Assembly: GCA_002205965.3 (NCBI GenBank)
Contig: NADL03000483.1
Coordinates: 992,001 to 1,056,000 of the forward strand
Direction: 5' to 3'
DNA: 64,000 nucleotides
From: Kappaphycus alvarezii
Lineage: Eukaryota; Rhodophyta; Florideophyceae; Gigartinales; Solieriaceae
The notes under the pieces were generated by a model, which was not told where the DNA came from, ran no database searches, and saw nothing but the letters and a program-made list of their open reading frames with translations. Below are positions 33,017 through 43,148 of this stretch, in pieces. A program made the translations under genes and the position numbers. Within the stretch, counting starts at the first letter, position 1; the number at the start of each line of letters is the position of its first letter.

Positions 33017-33946
33017 GTGACATTATTTGCGCACTCTACTGCTATGGCCATCCTTTCTCTCACCCCACTGCACGTGGGCAACGTGGAACACCCAGTTCTA
33101 ACCTGTCTCGGTCGCATACGCCAGAGAACATCTGAGAAACGCGTTCTAGCAGAATTTTCTCGCAAACCCGGCCACCTCCGCCATCCCAACCATCAGCAGA
33201 CCTGCACTACGATGCGCACCACAGCACCACCGAACCCCACTTCCATCCGCATGGGAGCTGCGTTTACAACGCTCTGTTTCACACCCCCCCCAATCCATTC
33301 CGTCCATCCCTCCGGCCCGCCATTAATTCCTCGCCGCGACATGCTTCACCTTCTCGCATCTCTCGCATCTCTCGCACCCATCTCCACTCCAACCCATCAC
33401 GCACTTCACCTTCCCACAGCCCACATCCAATCCCTCTGCCGCCCGTATCTGCGCCAGGTACAACCGCTATCTACACGCGCACTCCTCTGGCGTGGATCGC
33501 AACTCGCTTCTACGGCATGGCGAATTGCGGCACCGCAACCAGACCTGTTTGACCCGATGACTTATGGTCCACAAGGTGCTGCGTTCTTTAAACAGCTTGC
33601 AGAAATGCGGTTTCCTCTTTCCGTTTCGCAGTCGCATATCGCCACTGGGTCCTATCACACCGCTGCACAATGGGGTAACCCCGTCGCTATATTTCCTATC
33701 GGCACTTTTCGCTTTGCATTTCTCACTAACCGCGCCTTGTTCTTTGAACAGGGTGAAACCACCCAGCACGCTCTTCACACACGCGGTCCAGTACGCGCAA
33801 ACACCCAATTACCATATGCGCTACAACAAGGCAAGGAGGTTATGTTTGAAGCATGCGCCTGGTTCGAGGTCGGCGAGGAGCTTCTTGAGCCATTGATTGC
33901 CCTCCTGAACAAACAAACCACATCCTTGCCATTGCTGCCCTTATAA
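33017..33946 (+). CDS. Unknown protein with transit-like leader and twin-arginine signal; possible thylakoid lumen protein
   Basis: I do not recognise the family. The mature part (from about residue 150) looks like a real folded protein: LFDPMTYGPQGAAFFKQLAE, GSYHTAAQWGNPVAIFPIGT, FRFAFLTNRALFFEQGET, CAWFEVGEELLEPLIALLN. The N-terminus is Ser/Thr/Pro-rich and has RRDMLHLLASLASLA (from Arg106-Arg107), like a twin-arginine thylakoid signal. The true start is probably Met66 (33212) or Met79 (33251) rather than the first Met, since a plastid leader of 80-130 residues would then precede the mature protein. Its stop overlaps that of the convergent gene in a shared TTATAA. Confidence 0.65.
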   Translation: MTLFAHSTAMAILSLTPLHVGNVEHPVLTCLGRIRQRTSEKRVLAEFSRKPGHLRHPNHQQTCTTMRTTAPPNPTSIRMGAAFTTLCFTPPPIHSVHPSGPPLIPRRDMLHLLASLASLAPISTPTHHALHLPTAHIQSLCRPYLRQVQPLSTRALLWRGSQLASTAWRIAAPQPDLFDPMTYGPQGAAFFKQLAEMRFPLSVSQSHIATGSYHTAAQWGNPVAIFPIGTFRFAFLTNRALFFEQGETTQHALHTRGPVRANTQLPYALQQGKEVMFEACAWFEVGEELLEPLIALLNKQTTSLPLLPL

Positions 33947-36323
33947 ATGCCGACCATCCTGCACCACGCTCTCCACCTTTTCAGACCCCGCCACACTGTC
34001 TGACACCCTGCCCGCGTTGTGGCTGTCCATCCATTCGCTTATGGCGTCTGCAAACTTGTCAGCCACCTCCTCGTGAGGACAGTGCCTGCGCAATCCCCGT
34101 CACAACCCGCGCATACCGCCAAGTACACACACACGTTAGTATCACGTCCGACAAATCAATCCAACTATCTCACCAAATCGCATCTCTGTGAAAGTCGCTC
34201 ACACACAACGTACCCTGCCTGAACATGCACCACAGTTGAACTGGGGTACTGCGCTCGAATCTTCTCGGCTCGTCCCAAGGCATCGTTCAGTGGGTCAAGG
34301 TCTCCCTGGAACACAAGCAGAGGCCCTTGATACTTTTGAAGCAACTCAGTCAACGATCGCGGAGGAGGTAAAATAAGACCACTCGCCAGCACGTCCGCCG
34401 CCCCATAATCAAACGAATCTCTCAAGATATTCTGCGCCAACTGCTCATCCGCCGTCTCAGGGTTCACCGGATACACAAACTTGAGCGTCTTTTCAACGCG
34501 CCCTTGCAAACTACGCAATAACACTTTGCCCGCCAAGATTCGCGCTGTTCGCCATTCTCGCATTACGTATTTGAACAAACCACCGCTGGACCCCTCAGAA
34601 TCACTACGCCGTCGCGTGCTGTCCACAAGTTTGCCGGAAGAGTTGATCAGGCATACGCCTTCGCAAAGATCACCGAATGAGTCTGCCCCAAAGCACGCGC
34701 TAAAGTACCCGCCTAGATTTTGACGATTGAGACATGTTTCAAACGCATGGGTAAGATGAGCAACAACGTCAGCACATGAACCAGCCACAGGGCAGCCCTT
34801 TCAGATGTACGCATTGGCCTGGCTGATAACCACTTTTCTAACTCCAATAACTTACCGATACTGTTTCCGGCAATGAAGACGGGTTGCTTGATCACATCTC
34901 TTACAAAGTCCCATACAACCAGCTCCCACAAGTCTTGAGTATATTGCATTGGCGGTTTTTCAGAGCGACCAAACCCAATCATGTCGAGAGCAAACACATG
35001 GTACTTTTCTTTGAGCAGGCGCAAGCTACGCCAATAGTGTTGAGAGCTTGCGCCAAATCCATGTACCAAAAGTAGAGGAGGCTTCCCAAGGCCATTTTCC
35101 CTCCCCTCCTCAACGTATCGAATGAGATATCCCTTCCATCTCCAAAATTTGGCTTGATGTAAACCGTCCACGGTCTCCCCACCCTCCACAGCCTTCCTTG
35201 CCATTAAAGTGGCAAACTCCCTGGCATTCAAAAAGTCAAGCAACAGTTTCGCCCCATCCCTGTACACAACCCGCCATATGCGCCCATTCTTTCGCTCATG
35301 GGCCACAACAATCTCATAAATCCTGCGCGGAGATAAAGCGCCCTGTCGAAACACTTCCGCCAGCGACCTACCAAGGTCTGGACACGAGTAATTGTCCGAG
35401 CGACTGAGGTACTCACGCACCGCCGCCTCGCCAAAATCGTCTCTGTCCGTGTCAGTGTGGAACGCGCGCACAAACGAGTCATCCGCAGTGACGCGCTGCT
35501 CAAACTCACGACGCTGCTCCGACTTGATATTTGCCGAATGCAGCCTGTCGGCAAGGGAGTCAAAATCCGGTTCCGACGCATCCACACCAGGTGCGGGCAG
35601 GATAACGTCGGGGAGAAAATCGACATCCGAAGAGATGATAGGGGTTGTTCGACGGGGGTGCCAGCGCAGGAATTTGGGATACAGCTCTGGTAAGGAGGCC
35701 AACCATGCGGTTTCGGCGTCGTCCCATTCACGCAACTCGGTTGTCCATGGAAAGACGGTGGCGATTCCATCTGTAAGACGTTCGACGGCATTGACGACGG
35801 TACGAGCCTCGTATTCTGCATCCATGCGAACATGGATGCGGTCTGCTTGGAATTGAGAGACGAACTGGGCGACGGCAATGGCTTCATTGCGGGAAAAGCG
35901 GATGAACAGGGTGGAGCCACGTGCTTTCAACTGTGAGTAGAGACGGGAGGCGGCGGAAAGGTCTGCAGGGGTTGAGGATGGGGTGAGTATGAAGAGAGGG
36001 GCCAGAGCATCAGATGTATGAAGCATGGCAGTAGACAAGCCGGGGTGGTCTTGTGTGCGCAGGTCGCCGGGACGGAACCAAACGACGGAACGTGAGACGC
36101 GAGGGGCAGATCGACCACAGAGGGGTAAGAGGAGAACATGGCGATGGGATGGTTGGAGTTGAGGGCACGCAAGGTGGAGGGCGGGCGGGAGAGGGCAAGC
36201 GGGGATGAGCGGAAAGTGGGGGATGTGGAAAGGGGTAGGGAAGGAAGAAAGGCCGGCGCGGGAGAGGAAGGAGTGGACATGGTCGGTTGACGGGACCGGT
36301 CGGTGGATGGCAGGGAGTTGCAC
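33941..36323 (-). CDS. Plastid-type photolyase-like / alpha-beta hydrolase fusion
   Basis: Three exons (36323-34856, 34712-34214, 34085-33941) join to 703 residues through GT-AG introns of 143 nt (34713-34855) and 128 nt (34086-34213); both junctions keep the frame (GNSIG|GYFSA and VQAG|HCPHEE). The N-terminus resembles a plastid transit sequence. Residues about 78-240 form the N-terminal photolyase domain (VSRSVVWFRPGDLRTQDHPG). A degenerate helical region follows (LAEVFRQGALSPRRIYEIV), then WRWKGYLIRYVEEG and the hydrolase: LLLVHGFGASS, nucleophile GNSIGG (Ser488), DLDPLND, GHCPHEE (His). Plants carry the same fusion (Arabidopsis At4g25290). The hydrolase triad looks intact; photorepair activity is doubtful because the FAD-binding half is poorly conserved. 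The substrate is unknown. Confidence 0.9.
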
Positions 36324-37041
36324 GATGGAAGATTGAAGAGGCGAGGTGAGTTGGCAGAGGCGATAGATTAGAGGGGAGAGGGTTGCTATTCTCTATCTTT
36401 AAATGTGTGACAGAGCGCGCCGTCTCTGACACTGTCCTATTGCAAAGTAATGTTCGACGGAACCAAAGGAATACAATCGGCTTGGCGTACGACCAGCGAA
36501 TGCTCTAACACTCGTCATCAGCATCGGTCGATACTGTAGTGTATACCGCAAGCGGAGGCGGCACTTGGTTGATTTTCAAAACCGGTGATGGAAAAAGCTG
36601 TGGTCAACAAGTATCCCATGTCCCTGCCTTGAGCAACGATTTACCATGTCGTCCGTCGAAACGCCGCAACCGTTTCTTTGTCACTTGGCGTGGTCGAAAT
36701 CCTTGCACCAGTCGCATCTGTCGAAGCAAATGTCATTCACTCGGCATAATATCTCGGTCACCAATATCATACATTTCCCATGGCATGTCTCAGGTCGACT
36801 CCGCCTCTTCATTACCCAATGAAATGTGTACCGCTTCATCCTACCGTCACATTACGGCCGATTCCCTGCCATCGAACCGCCATCCCGGCTTTACACAACC
36901 GATTGTGAAACAAACACCACACCCTCCCACAGTCACCTACCCGCTCCTTACATCCGCCAGTATGTGCTAGTCTTGCAGCACGGTTGTCAACAACCGACGC
37001 TCTCCAGCAAACACCTTTCCACCACAGCTCCCAACGACTCA
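36324..37041. other. Intergenic, no supported gene
   Basis: A plus-strand frame at 36539-36970 and overlapping ones lack domain features. This is likely the promoter side of the photolyase/hydrolase gene. Confidence 0.5.
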
Positions 37042-37548
37042 TCAAACGTTGAGAATTGTATACAGCCGTCTGTCCTCCGGAGGCGGCAAACCAGCCACTC
37101 TCTTCCGTCTCAGCCGCCGCTCCTTTCGATCCCTTCGATCCACTCGTTCCTTCTTTTTCTTCCGACGCTTCCGTCTCTCCCTCCTCTCCCTTCCCATCTC
37201 CTCCTCCTCCCTATCCCCACCATCCCCATCCCATCCACACGGTGAAAACCGAACATTCACCGAACCCCCATCCACTGCACACCCCTCCTCTCCCGTGTAA
37301 CCGTCCGTGCTCCGTGCCGCGTCCAGGCCATTCGAAGTGAGTAGCACGTTTAATCCGCACAGCATCCCACCCACCACAATCACACCCCATATATTGTGCT
37401 CATTGAGCAGCTCTCCCATCACCACTAGGCTTGTAGCCCCCATCGCCATACTGTTGGCTACAACTGTCCCCGCGCACGCTACCTCTTTCTTCACCGTGTC
37501 CTCACCGCCTTCATCACCACTGCCGTACACCCTCCCTGTTCCCTCCAT
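37042..37548 (-). CDS. Possible small membrane protein with highly basic tail (weak)
   Basis: A 168-residue minus-strand frame starts at Met (37548). It has two hydrophobic stretches (TVVANSMAMGATSLVVMGEL and IWGVIVVGGMLCGLNVLL), a Gly/Asp region, then a run of Glu, Arg and Lys (EEEEMGRERRERRKRRKKKK). The basic tail comes from a purine-rich tract that also gives Ser/Pro/Phe-rich frames on the other strand, so composition alone could explain it. I do not recognise a family. It could be a real protein, the last exon of one, or chance. Confidence 0.3.
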   Translation of the reverse strand: MEGTGRVYGSGDEGGEDTVKKEVACAGTVVANSMAMGATSLVVMGELLNEHNIWGVIVVGGMLCGLNVLLTSNGLDAARSTDGYTGEEGCAVDGGSVNVRFSPCGWDGDGGDREEEEMGRERRERRKRRKKKKERVDRRDRKERRLRRKRVAGLPPPEDRRLYTILNV

Positions 37549-38679
37549 TTCCCCCTCAAAACCCTACCCCCCTCCTCATATCGCATCCACCCCTTATCCG
37601 CTCCTGTCCAATCCACCGTCCCGGCCCAATTCCCTCCAGCTCTTAACACTTTCACCCTTTTGCCTCGAATGCGACACTTGGTAATGATGATGCCGATTAC
37701 TTCCTTTGTATCAAGAGAGCGCCGTCCAGGGTCAATAGCCCGTGTCCCTCAACAGCTTCGTAGAGGTCAAGTCAATCGCGCAACATTCGCTACCCCTGCC
37801 TCACTTTCGTTCTCCTCAGTTGCCAAACACCCTTCTATTGTACCCAACAACAACGCACGCACGTCTTTTATTCTAAATTACGCAGGAAAAAAAGGTGGAG
37901 GTTGTCTTCAATCTTTGGCTGAAACACATACCTCGTGTTGAAGCCGCAACATACATACTTGGTGTTATGCCCTGAACCAAAACTCGTTAATTCGAAGTGA
38001 GGAGCTGAGGATTCTGAAAAAGATTTAAAAACAGCACCAAATGACGCTTGTACATGCCCCGTGCGCAATGAGCTTTCTGGTGCGCTCACACGTGGTCTTC
38101 ATTAAAGCCAAAACATCAACTTTCTGCTGTGCAGCATCAGCGCCAGTCTTCATTTATTTAACGTGACAGACAGTTTTATGCTTGGATAGACAGGGAGGTG
38201 GACGAGGATACCTGCTGGACAGGAGTCCCAGAGTCATCTTCAGGTAGGGGATAACAGCTGCGTGCAGTTCATTTTGTAGCTAGTTTTGCCGCGACACACA
38301 AGAACATCAACACCCGGAATGATACTTCATCAAGGCCTTTGTTCAAGTGCCTTGAAAGTCAAAATTTGTGCACTTGTTCGACTTGAGCGTTTATTAGCAA
38401 CTCAGCAGCACGAGTCCATAACTCAAAACCAGCCGGATCTCCCCTTCGCTGCGCAGAACAATGCCATGCCGTATTCGCAAAGACCACGCTCCCAGATTTG
38501 ACTCAATACAATCCCACTACATGTTACTAGTTACACCCCCCGTTTTCTAATCATCTACGCCTGTACGAGCCTCGCCATCTTGACGCAGCGTTTCAAGTGT
38601 CCTGGAAATCGCCACTGCCACAAAGAGAGTTCCGATAAAGGTTTCCCAGCTTGTTGTTTACCCGCCACCCGTGTTCCCA
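37549..38679. other. Intergenic, no supported gene
   Basis: C-rich near 37550-37660, then ordinary sequence. No domain-bearing frame was found. 38581-38679 is probably the 3' region of the next gene. Confidence 0.5.
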
Positions 38680-39639
38680 TCAGACCAAGGGTCTCGAAAT
38701 TTCCTTCACCAAGGGCTCAACCACGGTATTCCCGAAAGAGTCCACGACCAACTCCCGTACAAAACGCACCTCTCCGGGGCTATATTCAAAATCATGATGC
38801 AGCCTCAAGTCATGTCCCGTCATCGCCGCCTGTAGCACACTCAACGGATCCGAGTCTGGCGACAGAATGATGATATCCTCGGCAAAATATTGCGTCTCCA
38901 GTTTGCTAAGCAGTTGCCGAACACGCACAAACACATCCTCTGTAGAATCATTAGGTGTGCCATCCTCACCCGGCGGCGGTCGCCAAAACGAGTCCGTCCT
39001 ATCATGCGAAACAAGCTCCCGACGCACCTCTGCACTTTTCCCACCCTCCATAGCGCCTACTCCACGCATGTCAAGAAAGCTGAATTCCGGGACGATTTGC
39101 TCCCGTCGCACGCGTAATTTGCTTGCCAGGATCTCCGCAGTCTCGTATGAACTAATGGTCACACTGGGCCAAATCCATGCGCCACTACCGACGCCTGCTT
39201 CGGAGAGCGCGGAAGATGCACTCAGGGCTTGGTCGACACCAGTGGCAGTGAGACCATGAAGATTGAGTGAAAGTTTGTTGACGGGATTTGTGTTTACGAG
39301 GTTTAATTTGTCGGACACGGTTTCACATGCTCGCATCAAGTAGTAAGAGTTGGACAGCGGCTCCAAGAGTGGAAAAATTCGCAGCCCATTCGTGGCGCGT
39401 GCCGGTGGCGAAAAGACGGTGTCTACGAGAGATGCGCCGGCAAGTGCAGAGAGGTTGACCAGAAGCTGTCGACGGGAAATGGCAGATGCGGTAATAGGGA
39501 GTGGGGTGCGGGGACGGTGGGAATGGGTGCTGCCATCAGTCAAAGGCAGTTGTTTTGGGGAGACGGCGAGGAAAGGCTTTGCCTTGAGGGGAAGAGAGAA
39601 TGCTGTGGAATGGCGGACATTCGGGGCCGCGGACGACAT
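38680..39639 (-). CDS. Phosphoglycerate-mutase-like protein, thylakoid lumen type, degenerate active site
   Basis: A single exon of 319 residues. The N-terminus has a transit-like Ser/Pro-rich leader, then SRRQLLVNLSALAGASLVD (Arg56-Arg57) and an A-x-A-like site at 80-82 (ARA), together a twin-arginine lumen signal. The rest follows a plant family of chloroplast PGM-like proteins: YYLMRACETVSDKLNLVNTN (99-118), LTATGVDQAL, WIWPSVTISSYETAEILASK, VPEFSFLDMRGVGAMEGGKS, DGTPNDSTEDVFVRVRQLLS, IILSPDSDPLSVLQAAMTGHD. In active members the first motif is R-H-G and a second His follows Ser or Val-Ser; here they are R-A-C and SPDSD. A phosphatase or mutase reaction is therefore unlikely, and the role is unknown. 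Confidence 0.85.
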   Translation of the reverse strand: MSSAAPNVRHSTAFSLPLKAKPFLAVSPKQLPLTDGSTHSHRPRTPLPITASAISRRQLLVNLSALAGASLVDTVFSPPARATNGLRIFPLLEPLSNSYYLMRACETVSDKLNLVNTNPVNKLSLNLHGLTATGVDQALSASSALSEAGVGSGAWIWPSVTISSYETAEILASKLRVRREQIVPEFSFLDMRGVGAMEGGKSAEVRRELVSHDRTDSFWRPPPGEDGTPNDSTEDVFVRVRQLLSKLETQYFAEDIIILSPDSDPLSVLQAAMTGHDLRLHHDFEYSPGEVRFVRELVVDSFGNTVVEPLVKEISRPLV

Positions 39640-40105
39640 GTGGCTACGGCGGATAGATGTGGAGCAAAGGCTTCAAGTTTGAACGTAATGTACCCCTAAT
39701 TGCGCATTGACTGGGCGGCTATCTTGCTAGAGCCGAGAAATGCTTCGAGGTAGTATTGATGTGGGCAAGAAGTAATGAATATAACGCTAACTCAAATCCT
39801 GCGCAGTAGCGCGCGAGTGGACATAGCTGAGAGGTGCGCAGGCGGTGCATACCGACCGACTTCCGTGAGCGCAATTGCACCTGCTGGTGCCAAAACTGCT
39901 GTAAACGTGATAAGAATGATGGAAATACAGTTCAGTACTGAATGAACGGCTGCGGTACTCCAAACGCTTTGAAAAAGTTCGCTCTCCACACCCAATGGGA
40001 TGTGAACACTTGGCGCAGTACTCCTCTCCTCGAAAAGTAATGTGGACAAAAATCTGCGTTGCGATTGCCTTTACGTAATTATTGTAAGTACAGTACAGTA
40101 CTGTA
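39640..40105. other. Intergenic; weak 85-residue minus frame
   Basis: The frame at 39792-40049 (minus) has one hydrophobic stretch (VLNCISIILITFTAVLAPAG) and might be a small membrane protein; there is no other support. TACAGTA/TACTGTA words lie at 40087-40105 beside the Tc1 element. Confidence 0.35.
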
Positions 40106-41639
40106 CAGTGGTGCTAAAAAGTATACGAATTTTCGTTATTAAGGATTATTGTTGCAATTCCAGTTGTTTTTATAGATTTAGGCACGTAATACAGCTATTT
40201 TGATACCGTGAAACCAATCCAAAAAACCATTTTGAAAAAAAACTATTCATTCCCAAGTTATTCAAAAAGAACTGCGATAGGGGTATTAATATGTATAGGT
40301 ACAACTTCTCTTTTGGCGGGAAAGAACGCCAAAAGCAACGGAAATGGTCTACAGAACAGATCCCAACTACACTTGAAGGAAGTAGGACCAGTCCAGAACC
40401 CAACTACAGCCGTACAAGCCGCAACAAAATGCATCGCGGACGCCATTTGACTAGCTTTGAAAATGGGCAAATTCTGGCTTTCAACCAGGACTGCGTCCCC
40501 ACACTGAAATCGCATGACGACTCAACCGCTCTCGTCATTTTGTCACTTCATTCTTAGAGGATCCCAAAGGTTATGAAGCAAGAAAGAGGACAGGGAGGCC
40601 TAAAAAAATCGCTGATGCAACTCGTCGCCGTCTCATTCGAGAAGCAGGCAAAGGCTTGCAAGAGTTTGGCCAGCTCGTTCGATCACTGCAGTTAAATGCG
40701 AAAGCAGCCCGTGTGCGCCAGATCCTCTGTGACGCACCTCATTTGCGCTATAAGAAAATAAGGCTCACTCTGGCGATGAAACAGCATCGTATGGTGAAAC
40801 GAATGGAATGGAATACGGAGCATGTTACCTGGGTACAGCATAAGTGGGACAAAGTGGTATGGTCCGACGAGAAAAAGTTATATATCGACGGACCAGACGG
40901 GCTGGCCTGCAAATGGCATGATTTGCGTTCTGAACCGCAGTGGTTTTCCAAGCGACAAAGTAGTGGTGAAAGTCTAATGATTTGGGCAGCATTTTCTGGA
41001 GGAAAAAAGAGTGAAATTTCATTTTTGGAGGGAATCCAGAACCAGTGGAAGTATAAGGAGACTTTAACTTGCTCCCATTTGCGGACGATAACTTGCCTTT
41101 TTCTTGGATTTTTATGCAGAATGGAGCATTTTTTCATAGAGCCATTTCTGTGAGAGAGTGGATGCTTGAGCAGGGAATTCGGGAAAAGGAGTGGATGGGG
41201 TATTATTTTGAGGCGTGTTTACGTTGGCCAGCGGCAGTTTGAGGGCACTGAAAGTCTTAGAAGCGCTGTTATCGAAGCCTGGGATTCTATCAGCACAGAC
41301 ATGCTTGAAAAGCTGTCGCAATCTATGCAAAAACGTTGCGTTGAATTTTTAAAGAACAAGGGACGAAAGATCAACTCTATTAGAGATAGAAGGCTAGCCG
41401 CCTTCTTGTGGTTGGAATAAATGCGAGTTGAGTAAACCAAACTGCACTTATACATTTCAACACTCCTTTAAAACTTAAATCAAATTTCTTGCAAACCACT
41501 TCTCCATTTCGAAAGCAGTCTGAGCTGTCGAGTTTATCTCATAGAATTTGGTCAGCTAAGTGTGCATTTGTTGTTAAGGCTCTATTGCTTACTAACTAGT
41601 CTATAAAACTGTAAAATTTCTATATTTTTAGCACCACTG
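40106..41639 (+). mobile_element. Tc1/mariner transposon with intact terminal repeats
   Basis: Terminal inverted repeats CAGTGGTGCTAAAAAGTATA (left, 40106-40125) and its near inverse ending at 41639 (right) are flanked by TA on both sides (40104-40105 and 41640-41641), the Tc1/mariner target duplication. Length is 1534 bp, typical of the superfamily. It carries one transposase gene broken by frame changes and missing part of the catalytic core. It landed inside a TACTGTAC-type palindrome cluster. Confidence 0.9.
40560..41420 (+). pseudogene. Tc1/mariner transposase, broken
   Basis: The HTH/linker end (RKRTGRPKKIADATRRRLI in one frame) continues at 40656 with GLQ-type helices, then WVQHKWDKVVWSDEKKLYI with the first catalytic Asp (WSDEKK), DGPDGLACKWHDLRSEPQWF and SGESLMIWAAFSGGKKSEIS. 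A frame change after about 41050 leads to FMQNGAFFHRAISVREWMLE, where the second catalytic Asp is replaced (QNG instead of Q-D-N). The segment that normally holds S-P-D-L-N-P-I-E is lost. The C-terminus (SAVIEAWDSISTDMLEKLSQ, SMQKRCVEFLKNKG) is readable. It is inactive. Confidence 0.85.
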
Positions 41640-41641
41640 TA

Positions 41642-41997
41642 CAGTCCTGAAAAATAATGTACGTACTGTACTGATTATACAGTATTTGCACAGTATTTTA
41701 AACTACAGTACTGAAATTTATTTGTCTTCTAGGAAGCACTGGCAATTAATCAATGAAAAACTAGTCTAATTTCCAAGAGAAGTCTTGGTTTCGATTAATT
41801 CTTGTTTTCAATAAGACGTTCTGCATTCCTGTTTTCAAGCTAAAATCAAAACAAGAGCAGAAAATGTACAAGATTTCAGTGCTTCATACAAAAACCTTGC
41901 TTGGCAGAATCCCTCCGTCACAACACAATACCGCTTCAACTTTGAAATCTACCGTTTTCCACTCCCAAGCCAACTCACTTGCAGCTGGGTTGCCGCA
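41642..41997. other. AT-rich spacer, no gene
   Basis: TACTGTA words at 41658-41715 continue the palindrome cluster that flanks the Tc1 element. Confidence 0.5.
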
Positions 41998-42989
41998 ATG
42001 GCCACCGTTGATCCAGCTGACGGCACTCCACCCTCAGCCACTTCCCCCTCCTAACAAGGGGGAGAAGCCAGCAGATCCTCTCGCAGTGGCACGCCACTGC
42101 CGTCAACTTCGGAATAGTCCAATCCTCATCAGGTTAAGCGTGCGCCCCAATCTCGCTTCTTTATGAATAAAGTGGAGAAGACCTGGGTTCTAAATACGTT
42201 GAACACCTTGGGACAACCGGGACAAAAGCTTAAAACTTTGGAGAAGACTTGTGCTCAAGTAGCGAATATGGCGACCACTCGCCACGTTCTAGATCACCAA
42301 ATTGTAGAAGATCAGAATCTTTTAGGCATTTCGTGGAGGCAGGGTTATATCGTCAAGCTTACAACTGAGAAAGTTCGAAATGTTGCGCAAAAAGTCAACG
42401 ATATGGCGAAGAGAGTACTGATCGATCCCTATCCTGCTGAGGACGAGGAAGGTCCCATTGCGCTAGCATATGGGAAACGCGGTGATATAGATCACGTTCT
42501 CGACCAAGGTGTCCTTGATTACAAACAAGAGGCTAGCAAGAAAGTACAAAAAACGGACGATGATGCTGTCAAGAGTTTAAGCAAGGCTCAAGAGTCACGG
42601 GCACAAAAGAAACGCCATATTGAAGAACGCAAAAAGCATTCGAGGAGAACAAAAAGCGTCGGGCTGAATCACGCGAATTGCGTGAGAAGCGCCGGTTTGC
42701 CGCGGAGTTGTAGCATTTGGAGGCTCAAACACGAATTGCTCATGCAGCGACAGCTAGTTCCGCTTTGCACGGTCGCCAAAGTGAGCAGTTTGGAACCCTT
42801 ACGGATTTATTTGCCATGAGCCAGAATCTCACGATTAGGCTGCCTGTACCTCCCCTTCCTCCAGCGTTGCCTTCTGCGCCATTGAATATCAATTCACAGC
42901 TACTCATGAATGATGATGCAAGAAGAGATGGTAACACGGCTGAACAGAATCCTGAGTCAACGACCGGCGATGCAAGTAATGAAAGCTAA
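41998..42989 (+). pseudogene. Accessory coiled-coil ORF next to the PIF/Harbinger transposase
   Basis: One frame from ATG 41998 (MATVDPADGTPPSATSPS) contains stops at 42052 and near 42118. It then runs from FMNKVEKTWVLNTLNTLGQP through a helical, Lys/Glu-rich region (KAQESRAQKKRHIEERKKH), changes frame near 42645 (RRAESRELREKRRFAAEL) and ends at 42989 (ATASSALHGRQSEQFGTLTD, LFAMSQNL). PIF/Harbinger elements usually code for a second, DNA-binding protein beside the transposase. This ORF converges on the transposase, 160 bp away, and could be that partner. No Myb repeat is visible, so the role is inferred from position. Confidence 0.5.
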
Positions 42990-43148
42990 TTACTTTATCA
43001 TATAACGTAAAAGAACACCAAGTTCTGCTGTTATCTACTCCGTCAGGATATAGTATCGGCGCTAGTCTTCGTGATCTCTGCATGTTGCTAACGCCAATTT
43101 TTCCTCATACAATTCCCTTGAATGTAAAGCGAATCCTCTCCTGTCGAT

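Noticed and set aside
35228-35920. Long frames on both strands overlapping the photolyase/hydrolase gene
   Set aside because: They are GC-driven shadows in other frames; the family motifs lie only in the frame described.
37049-37340. Ser/Pro/Phe-rich plus-strand frames
   Set aside because: Low-complexity translations of a pyrimidine-rich strand; several overlapping frames look equally open and none shows a domain.
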